Shown: positions 5,372 through 10,734 of the stretch, piece by piece | Layout of the letters: each line of letters starts with the position of its first letter | Numbering within the stretch: the stretch's first letter is position 1 | Origin: Actinomycetes bacterium | GTDB taxonomy: Bacteria; Actinomycetota; Acidimicrobiia; Acidimicrobiales; Palsa-688 | Direction of reading: 5' to 3' | Assembly (NCBI GenBank): GCA_021815935.1 | Contig: JAKAZH010000045.1 | Location: forward strand, 1-10,734 | DNA: 10,734 nucleotides | Made by a program: the position numbers and the translations under genes | The notes under the pieces: generated by a model | Told to the model about the DNA's origin: nothing | The model's input: the letters and a program-made list of their open reading frames with translations, nothing else | Databases searched by the model: none

Positions 5372-6657
5372 TCTCGCGGCTCGAGGTAGCTCCCGGAGGA
5401 GGAGTGGTTATCCGTTATGGCCATGTTGTCGCGTGGACAAGCGCCGACGCGTCTAGCTCGCTGCTGGCATTCCTGATCGAGTCCGCCCGGAACCTGGCGG
5501 GATCCCCTGAGGCAGGGCAGATACTCGTCGACCATCTGGCATCCGTGCTGAGCTCCGCCGACCCCGAACCTCAGGTGGGTTTCGCCGTCGCGGGACCTGG
5601 CCTAGCAAGATGGGTGAGCCTCGTGCATGGGCCCGCCCAGGGATGGGATGGGGCCTCGTGGACGATCGCCCCAACCCAGCCGGGCTGGGCCCGCACGATC
5701 GTCGCGCCCAGTCCTGCGCTGTCGCTCAACGCTGCCGGGTCACCACTTCCGGAGGGATCGCCATCCTCGCTACTCGACCTCGAAGCAGGCGTTGTCCCCG
5801 GCGGCGGGCTGACCCTCTGGCCGTCGCCCGTACTCGAGCGGATCACTCTCTCAAACACACAACGTGAACGTGCAGACGAGGATCAGGGCATAGACGAGGA
5901 ACCGACTTCCACGCTGACTATTTCATCGTCGGGGGCGGGCAACATAAGCGACTTCGAATCGAGAGACGCAACTACGCAAGAGGCGGATCCGAGTGGCGAT
6001 GCAATCAGTGAAGCTTCCATAGTGGTCGATCTCAGGCCGGGAGCATCCGGTACGGAACGACCCTCGAGTGCCGCCGCGCCAAATGCCGCCGCCCGGGCTG
6101 TCACAGTCGACGGGGTCCGTTGCCACCGCGGACACTTCAATCGTCCAGGCATGATCTTCTGCGCTTTGTGCTCCAGTCCCATCAGGAGCGGAGACGAGCC
6201 TCCCGGGCCAGGCCCACGGCCGCCGCTCGGCTGCCTGATAACCTCCGACGGGAGCGTATATCGACTCGACAGTGACTACGTCGTTGGCGGCGATGAGCAC
6301 CCGGCCACCCGCACCTCGAATCCGGCGGGGCCCACATCTGACGAGCGCGAGAACGCGGATCGGCGCCCTCGCCAGCTACCGCTTGCCGGCGATCCGACAC
6401 GACGCGGGCGCGCCGAGATCCTCCTCCAGGGTTGGGATGTCGTAGTCGTCGACGGAGGCTCGGAGGTCGGCACCTACACCTACCCGCCCGGGGCTTCCGC
6501 GTGGCAGAAGATGCCGTACCGGACGACGGAGGTCGTCGCTCCGGGGAGCCACATATCGTTCGGCCGAGACGTCGTCACATACATAAATCCGTGGGTTCCA
6601 GCTGCATCCGACGAGCCGACCCGCGACAGCGCTGGAGCCGACCACCGGTTGGGCTAG
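5368..6657 (+). CDS. Zinc-ribbon protein with a degenerate C-terminal FHA domain
   Basis: It has 429 residues in four parts. An N-terminal globular region (about 1-165) contains VVIRYGHVVAWT and ends in LDLEAGVVPGGGLTLW. A polar, probably disordered stretch runs to about 245. A zinc ribbon spans 252-268 with ligands C252, H256, C265 and C268 (CHRGHFN, then CALC). An FHA-like domain covers about 287-407. FHA domains bind phosphothreonine through conserved Gly-Arg, Ser-x-x-His and Asn-Gly positions. Here these read G307-G308, R345/R348 (before AEILLQGWDVVVVD) and V367-G368, so canonical phosphopeptide binding looks lost. About 30 extra residues, rich in Arg, Asp and Pro, sit between the early strands. 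Its ATG overlaps the pseudokinase TGA, so the two are almost certainly co-translated and may form a complex. No signal peptide or membrane segment is present. Confidence 0.8.
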   Translation: MISRLEVAPGGGVVIRYGHVVAWTSADASSSLLAFLIESARNLAGSPEAGQILVDHLASVLSSADPEPQVGFAVAGPGLARWVSLVHGPAQGWDGASWTIAPTQPGWARTIVAPSPALSLNAAGSPLPEGSPSSLLDLEAGVVPGGGLTLWPSPVLERITLSNTQRERADEDQGIDEEPTSTLTISSSGAGNISDFESRDATTQEADPSGDAISEASIVVDLRPGASGTERPSSAAAPNAAARAVTVDGVRCHRGHFNRPGMIFCALCSSPIRSGDEPPGPGPRPPLGCLITSDGSVYRLDSDYVVGGDEHPATRTSNPAGPTSDERENADRRPRQLPLAGDPTRRGRAEILLQGWDVVVVDGGSEVGTYTYPPGASAWQKMPYRTTEVVAPGSHISFGRDVVTYINPWVPAASDEPTRDSAGADHRLG

Positions 6658-6773
6658 CCCCTCGAGGAGCGCGGCCACGCCGAGCGGCGTCTTCCCTGGC
6701 TGGTAGCTTGGCGCCGTAATCCAGCTATGGACCTGTCCACCACCCTTCGGGGACGTCAGTCAAGGTTGGCCCG
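6658..6773 (+). other. Gap before the metal-transport genes, with a short hairpin
   Basis: An inverted repeat, ACGCCG-AG-CGGCGT (6677-6690), lies 20 bases after the FHA-gene stop. It is GC-rich but followed by CTTCCC rather than a T-tract, so it is at best a weak terminator candidate. TAGCTT (6713-6718) resembles an actinobacterial -10 element but has no convincing -35. I see nothing else firm. Confidence 0.2.
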
Positions 6774-8129
6774 ATGCAACACCCGCGCATACTCACGAAT
6801 CCGGTCCGCCCGATCCGACGGGCCCGGAAGCAGCGTCAAACTCGCATGCTCGCGGTACGGTCGATTCGTGACAGCCTTCTGTCACTTGCCGGCCTTGTCG
6901 GCAGCCCCGCAGTCAACCAGGCCGGCGATCAAGTCGGTCGGGTTGAAGACGTCGTAGCTCGTTGGGATGGCCAGGAGGCTTACCCCGCCGTTACCGGCAT
7001 GGTCCTCCGGATCGGCGGGAGGCGTTCGTTCGCGCCCATCCGCGAGATCTCCGCTGTCAGCCGTCAAGGCGCTACCCTCGCTTCGGCCCGGCTGAGTCTT
7101 CTCGAGTTCGCGCGCCGTGACGGCGAAGTGCTTCTCGCACGAGACGTGCTGGACCATCAGCTCGTCGACGTGGACGGCGTGCAGGTAATCCGCCCCGCCG
7201 ACCTGTACCTGGCCTTCACGCCGTCGCCGTCCGGACGCGTTCTAAGGCTCGTCGGTGTCGACGTGAGCGCCCAGACGTTGCTTCGCAGGCTCGGGCCGAA
7301 ACGATGGAGAACACTACCGACGCCCGACAAGGTCATCGACTGGGCGACCATACGACCATTCGGTAGCGAAGTGTCCAACGTCGCTTTTCGCGCGTCGCAC
7401 GACGAACTGCGCCGCCTTCGTCCAGGAGAGCTCGCAGACCTCCTCGAAGACCTCGGACGAGATGCCCGCCAAGAGTTGCTCGCGAGCCTCGAGCCCGAAA
7501 TCGCAGCCGACGCCTTGGAAGAGATGGATCCCGAGGAGCTGGGGGCGCTGCTTCGAGAGACCCGCGCCGAGGATGCCGCCGCGCTCGTCGCGAGGATGGA
7601 GCCCGACGAAGCAGTCGACGCCCTGCGAGACCTCGAGAAGGACGACCGCACCGAGCTGCTCGAGCACATGGAGCCAGATCAGGCTGAGGCCCTCGCCGAC
7701 CTGCTGCACTACGAGGAAGGCGAGGCGGGAGGCTTCATGACCACGCGCCTCGTGACGGCCACGCCCGACGAGACGGTCGAGGCCGTCCGGATCCGTCTCC
7801 GCGGGGTGAAGGTTCACTCGAGCGAGGTTGACGCAGTTGCCGTCGTGGACGCAGACGGCCGCCTCTTGGGAGACGTAGGGCTTTTCGAGCTCGCAACCGC
7901 CGACAACGAGAACCTCATCTCCGACCTTCTTTCCGGCGGCGAATGCGTGTCAGTTACAGTCAAAGCGGGCGTAACCGAGGTTGCCGAGCGCTTGATGGAG
8001 ACGCGTCACAGCTCCGTGATCGTCGTCGACGACAACGACCGCCCGCTAGGAAGGATCCTCGCCGACGACCTGATCGATACGCTCCTGCCCGACAAGGGTC
8101 GCCGCCACTTCCCCAGGTTTCTCACGTGA
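6774..8129 (+). CDS. Soluble PRC-barrel / MgtE-N / CBS-pair protein (metal sensor subunit)
   Basis: The 451 residues contain, in order: an Arg-rich start; a PRC-barrel-like region at about 35-95 (LAGLVGSPAVN, GRVEDVV, GRRSFAPIREI); a second at about 120-180 (LLARDVLDHQLVDVDGVQV); an all-helical MgtE N domain at about 208-320, with repeats of the type LADLLEDL, ADALEEMDPEEL, VDALRDLEKDD; the junction YEEGEAGGFMTT; and a CBS pair at about 326-447. In MgtE channels the N and CBS domains sense cytosolic Mg2+ and gate the membrane pore. No membrane segment follows here: the gene stops and its TGA overlaps the GTG of an NRAMP transporter. I infer a regulatory partner of that transporter. Start choice: ATG 6774 has AAGG eight bases upstream; ATG 6846 fits the first domain more tightly but lacks a ribosome site. 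Confidence 0.85.
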   Translation: MQHPRILTNPVRPIRRARKQRQTRMLAVRSIRDSLLSLAGLVGSPAVNQAGDQVGRVEDVVARWDGQEAYPAVTGMVLRIGGRRSFAPIREISAVSRQGATLASARLSLLEFARRDGEVLLARDVLDHQLVDVDGVQVIRPADLYLAFTPSPSGRVLRLVGVDVSAQTLLRRLGPKRWRTLPTPDKVIDWATIRPFGSEVSNVAFRASHDELRRLRPGELADLLEDLGRDARQELLASLEPEIAADALEEMDPEELGALLRETRAEDAAALVARMEPDEAVDALRDLEKDDRTELLEHMEPDQAEALADLLHYEEGEAGGFMTTRLVTATPDETVEAVRIRLRGVKVHSSEVDAVAVVDADGRLLGDVGLFELATADNENLISDLLSGGECVSVTVKAGVTEVAERLMETRHSSVIVVDDNDRPLGRILADDLIDTLLPDKGRRHFPRFLT

Positions 8130-9412
8130 GCGCGCAGACCGCGGTAGACGTACGCCGGGGCACGGGATCCCCTCCACCCCGGCGGCGTAAATGGCTGATC
8201 TACCTGGCGATCGCAGGGCCGGGAATCATCGCAGCGAACGCCGGGAACGACGCAGGGGGGATCATCACCTACGCTTCGGCCGGAGCCCAATTCGGCTACC
8301 GCCCGATCTTCCTGATGGTCCTCGTCACAGTCGGCCTTGTCGTGGTCCAAGAGATGTGCGCTCGTCTCGGAGCGTTCACCGGTAAAGGCCTTGCCGCTCT
8401 AATCCGGGAAGAGTTCAGCCTGCGGATCGCTTCTTTCGCGCTTTTCTTTCTGGTGGTAGCCAACGTCGGTCTCGTCGTGTCGGAGTTCGCCGGCATCGGC
8501 GCGGCCTTGGAACTGCTCGGAGTCAGCAAGTTCATCTCGGTGCCGATAGCTGCAATCGCCATTTGGGCCCTGGTGATGTTCGGTTCCTACCGCTACGCAG
8601 AACGTCTCTTCCTGGCCATGTCACTGGTGTTCGTCGCCTATCCGATAGCGGCGATACTGGCCCACCCCCGATGGGGACAGGTCACATCGAACACGGTCAT
8701 CCCTCACTTCGTCGCGACAAAGCCATTCATCCTCCTCGCCGTCGCCTTGATCGGCACGACGATAACCCCGTACATGCAGCTGTACGTGGCGGCAGCCGTC
8801 GCCGACAAAGGTATCGGCCCCGCCGACTACCGCTACGAGCGGGTCGACACCGTCTTTGGGGCGATCGCCGGCGATGTCGTCAGCGTGTTTATCATTATCG
8901 CCACCGGCGCAGCCCTCGGGCGCTTCGGAGCGCCTCTGGCGTCGGCCCACTCGGCGGCGCAAGCGTTGGCGCCGGTTGCCGGCACCCTGTCCGTCGACCT
9001 GTTCGGGATCGGCCTCCTCGGAGCTTCGATGCTTGCAGGGGCGGTCGTCCCGCTCTCGACGGCTTACGCGGTCTCCGAAGCACTCGGCGTCGAGCGGTCG
9101 GTGTCGCGCAGTTTCGCAGAAGCGCCCCTGTTCTTGTCGCTATTCACTGCCCAAATCCTTATCGGCGCGGGTGTAGCACTCCTGCCCGGCAACCTTGTAA
9201 GTCTGCTGATCAACACTCAGACCCTGAATGGCCTGATAACTCCCATCATCTTGATCTTCATCCTGATCCTCGCGAACCGCCGTAGCCTCCTCGGGGCGGC
9301 GGCCAACGGAAGGATCTTCCGGATAGTGGCAGCAATCTCGATCGCAGCCGTTGCTGTGACAGCGGCGACACTGGTAGTCCAAACGGCCCTCGGGTGGGTC
9401 GGCATTGGCTGA
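8126..9412 (+). CDS. NRAMP (SLC11) family divalent metal transporter, atypical metal-site motifs
   Basis: This polytopic membrane protein of 428 residues has about eleven hydrophobic segments and should import Mg2+ or Mn2+ or a similar ion. GTG 8126 is chosen as the start because it gives a GTGA overlap with the upstream stop and puts the conserved GPG of helix 1 at 31-33 after a short basic N-terminus (PPPRRRKWL). The frame is open further upstream, but those residues belong to the other gene. In helix 1 the canonical DPGN reads D42-A43-G44-G45: the Asp is kept, while Pro and Asn are replaced. In helix 6 the canonical MPH reads T214-P215-Y216. Loss of the helix 6 Met is a known trait of NRAMP-related Mg2+ transporters, whereas canonical members use it to prefer transition metals. 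Together with the MgtE-like neighbour this points to Mg2+, but not decisively. Confidence 0.88.
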   Translation: MSAQTAVDVRRGTGSPPPRRRKWLIYLAIAGPGIIAANAGNDAGGIITYASAGAQFGYRPIFLMVLVTVGLVVVQEMCARLGAFTGKGLAALIREEFSLRIASFALFFLVVANVGLVVSEFAGIGAALELLGVSKFISVPIAAIAIWALVMFGSYRYAERLFLAMSLVFVAYPIAAILAHPRWGQVTSNTVIPHFVATKPFILLAVALIGTTITPYMQLYVAAAVADKGIGPADYRYERVDTVFGAIAGDVVSVFIIIATGAALGRFGAPLASAHSAAQALAPVAGTLSVDLFGIGLLGASMLAGAVVPLSTAYAVSEALGVERSVSRSFAEAPLFLSLFTAQILIGAGVALLPGNLVSLLINTQTLNGLITPIILIFILILANRRSLLGAAANGRIFRIVAAISIAAVAVTAATLVVQTALGWVGIG

Positions 9413-10265
9413 CAGGCCGGAGCGTCCCCACCACCGCGACGGCGACCGGCCACCGGCCCCACCCGGACCTCGCCTCATAGCGGAGATCCATGGCCCCCCC
9501 GGGCGTCCAGTCGTGTTGTTGCACGGCCAGCCAGGCACCGCCGCCGACTGGAAGCGGGTTATCGCACTCGTCGACGACCGCTTCGAGGTCATAGCCCCGG
9601 ATCGGCCGGGGTACGGTGCTACGAGCGGGCCGGCAACTGGATTCGCCGGAAACGCCCGTGCCGTCCTCGACCTCCTGGACCGCCTCGACCGCTCGCAGGC
9701 GATTATCGTGGGCCACAGCTGGGCCGGAGGTGCCGCCATCTGGGCGGCGGCAACCTGGCCGCAGCGCGTGTCGGGACTCGTCCTGGTTTCGTCGGTCGGG
9801 CCGAGCGAGCGCCTCGCCTGGAACGACCGTCTCCTCGGCGCGCCTCTCGCCGGCGAAGCCATAGCAGCCGCTGCAGGGGGTGCCCTCACACTCGTGGCCG
9901 GAAACTCGCGGGTCCGGTCGCTCGCTGACAACCACCTTCCGCGCCGCGCTCGCGACTCGTACCGCTACCTCGCCCGACTCGCTGCGGGCCAAGACCGGCT
10001 TTGGCGCTCGTTCCTGGTCGAGCAACGCCACCTCCTCAGCGACCTTGGAGATTTGGAGCCCCTCCTCGCCGAGGTGAAAACCCCGACAGTCGTGCTCCAC
10101 GGAGCCTCCGACCGCACGGTAGAGCCGGCGGTGGCTGTCCACCTAGCGTCTGGCATCCGCGGAGCGAAGTTGCAAATGGTAGCCGGGGCGCGTCACCTCA
10201 TACCTCAGGACCACCCGGATGCTGTCGCGGCCGCGATCGACGAGGTTGCTTCCGGGTCTCCATAG
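9405..10265 (+). CDS. Alpha/beta hydrolase fold protein
   Basis: A cytosolic hydrolase of 286 residues with the complete machinery: oxyanion-side motif LLHGQPGTAADW (38-49), nucleophile elbow GHSWAGG with S105, acid D236 in HGASDRTVEP, and H264 in GARHLIPQDHP. The core strands read VVLLHG, FEVIAPDRPGYG and IIVGHS, and a cap region lies between about 130 and 215. It may be an esterase, lipase or related enzyme; the substrate cannot be told. TTG 9405 is used because no other good start lies ahead of the first core strand; its ribosome site is poor, but the gene overlaps the transporter stop by eight bases, so translation is probably coupled. The first 22 residues are Pro/Arg-rich and may be unstructured. 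A link to metal transport is not evident beyond co-transcription. Confidence 0.85.
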   Translation: MADRPERPHHRDGDRPPAPPGPRLIAEIHGPPGRPVVLLHGQPGTAADWKRVIALVDDRFEVIAPDRPGYGATSGPATGFAGNARAVLDLLDRLDRSQAIIVGHSWAGGAAIWAAATWPQRVSGLVLVSSVGPSERLAWNDRLLGAPLAGEAIAAAAGGALTLVAGNSRVRSLADNHLPRRARDSYRYLARLAAGQDRLWRSFLVEQRHLLSDLGDLEPLLAEVKTPTVVLHGASDRTVEPAVAVHLASGIRGAKLQMVAGARHLIPQDHPDAVAAAIDEVASGSP

Positions 10266-10289
10266 TCCGTACGAGGTGCCGCCTAACCG

Positions 10290-10734
10290 TCAGACAGCCA
10301 GGTAGCGCCGCACCGCGAAGGCCGAACCGAGAACTCCCACCAGGCCGCCGACGACAAGCAGGACCAGCCCGGTGAGAACAGCTTCATGCGGGGTCACGAA
10401 CAGCTGGTTCGTGCCGAGAATAGTCTGGTCAGGGAGGAACGACGCTATCCAGTTCCGCAGGCCATAGGTAAGGAAGAACGCCCCGACCGCCCCGGCCATC
10501 CCGTGGACGAAACCTTCGAGCATGAACGGCACGCGAATAAACCAGTTCGTCGCCCCGACCAGCTTCATCACCGACACCTCTCGGCGTCGAGCGAAGATAG
10601 CGAGCTGAATGGTGTTGACGATCAGCGCTATCGCCCCGACTAGAACCCCGATTGCCAGGCCGACACCGAGCGTCCGCCATCGGCTGAACTGCTGGAGCAA
10701 AGTGGCGATCTCCTGCTGCGCGTAGGAGACCTTC
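10290..10734 (-). CDS. ftsX: Cell-division protein FtsX, C-terminal part (5' end cut by window)
   Basis: FtsX is the membrane subunit of the FtsE-FtsX complex, an ABC-type mechanotransmitter that activates peptidoglycan hydrolases at the division site. The visible 147 residues cover the end of the extracellular loop and the last three membrane segments. The diagnostic stretch is FARRREVSVMKLVGATNWFI between the first two of them, followed by VPFMLEG, and the protein ends GSAFAVRRYLAV. The frame is open to the window edge (KVSYAQQEIATLL precedes the first membrane segment), so the in-frame TTG at 10700 is not a start. ftsE is expected further upstream on the minus strand, outside the window. 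The gene is convergent with the hydrolase gene, 24 bases apart, with no visible terminator. Confidence 0.93.
   Translation of the reverse strand, partial: KVSYAQQEIATLLQQFSRWRTLGVGLAIGVLVGAIALIVNTIQLAIFARRREVSVMKLVGATNWFIRVPFMLEGFVHGMAGAVGAFFLTYGLRNWIASFLPDQTILGTNQLFVTPHEAVLTGLVLLVVGGLVGVLGSAFAVRRYLAV

Noticed and set aside
6677..6690. Hairpin after the FHA-like gene as an intrinsic terminator
   Set aside because: The stem is short, the loop is tiny and no T-tract follows.
6727..6957. Small ORF of 76 residues upstream of the MgtE-like gene
   Set aside because: No ribosome site or motif; it overlaps the start of the PRC/MgtE-N/CBS gene in another frame.
7943..8125. A 61-residue N-terminal extension of the NRAMP protein
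   Set aside because: This stretch encodes the end of the second CBS domain in another frame. GTG 8126 gives a normal NRAMP N-terminus and a coupled GTGA overlap.
8563..9285. ORF of 240 residues inside the NRAMP gene
   Set aside because: Arg/Pro/Gly-rich shadow with no motif; the NRAMP frame is unambiguous.
9258..10142. Minus-strand ORF of 294 residues opposite the hydrolase
   Set aside because: The hydrolase frame holds a full catalytic triad; the opposite frame has no motif and is open because of codon bias in GC-rich DNA.
10290..10700. A complete FtsX-like protein starting at TTG 10700
   Set aside because: FtsX needs a first membrane segment and an extracellular loop, and the frame continues to the window edge, so the gene is simply truncated.

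Overview
The window looks like a stretch of chromosome from a high-GC actinobacterium. A lineage near Acidimicrobiia is my guess, from the gene styles rather than any marker: a PRC-barrel/MgtE-N/CBS protein coupled to an NRAMP transporter, an FHA protein with a GHFN-type zinc ribbon, a GPMQF-type lytic transglycosylase, and ftsX. Coding density is very high. No tRNA, rRNA, CRISPR array, insertion sequence or phage gene was seen. The first and last genes are cut by the window ends.

Layout. (1) 1-2792: the 3' part of a protein with two degenerate GGDEF domains (+), convergent with a Cys-type glutathione peroxidase (-), which is divergent from an AI-2E/PerM-family membrane protein (+). (2) 2793-4440: a textbook sigma70-type promoter and a near-perfect Shine-Dalgarno that serve only a 13-codon ORF. 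Then come a single-pass membrane protein of unknown function (+) and a convergent, overlapping secreted lytic transglycosylase (-), followed by a small AT-rich promoter island. (3) 4502-6657: a pseudokinase whose stop codon overlaps the start of a zinc-ribbon protein ending in an FHA-like domain. Both partners have lost their signature catalytic or phospho-binding residues. (4) 6774-10265: three overlapping genes, a soluble PRC/MgtE-N/CBS protein, an NRAMP-family transporter with altered metal-site motifs, and an alpha/beta hydrolase. (5) 10290-10734: the C-terminal part of FtsX (-).

How the genes may work together. Region 3 reads as a scaffold or sensor pair that keeps the folds of kinase-FHA signalling without the phosphotransfer chemistry. 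Region 4 reads as a divalent-metal (Mg2+ or Mn2+) uptake unit in which an MgtE-like cytosolic module, lacking its own membrane pore, is produced in step with an NRAMP pore. The most unusual items are the pseudokinase/pseudo-FHA pair, the split MgtE-NRAMP unit, and the strong expression signals in front of a 13-residue peptide. The functional statements are inferences from motifs read by eye; no searches or structure predictions were run.
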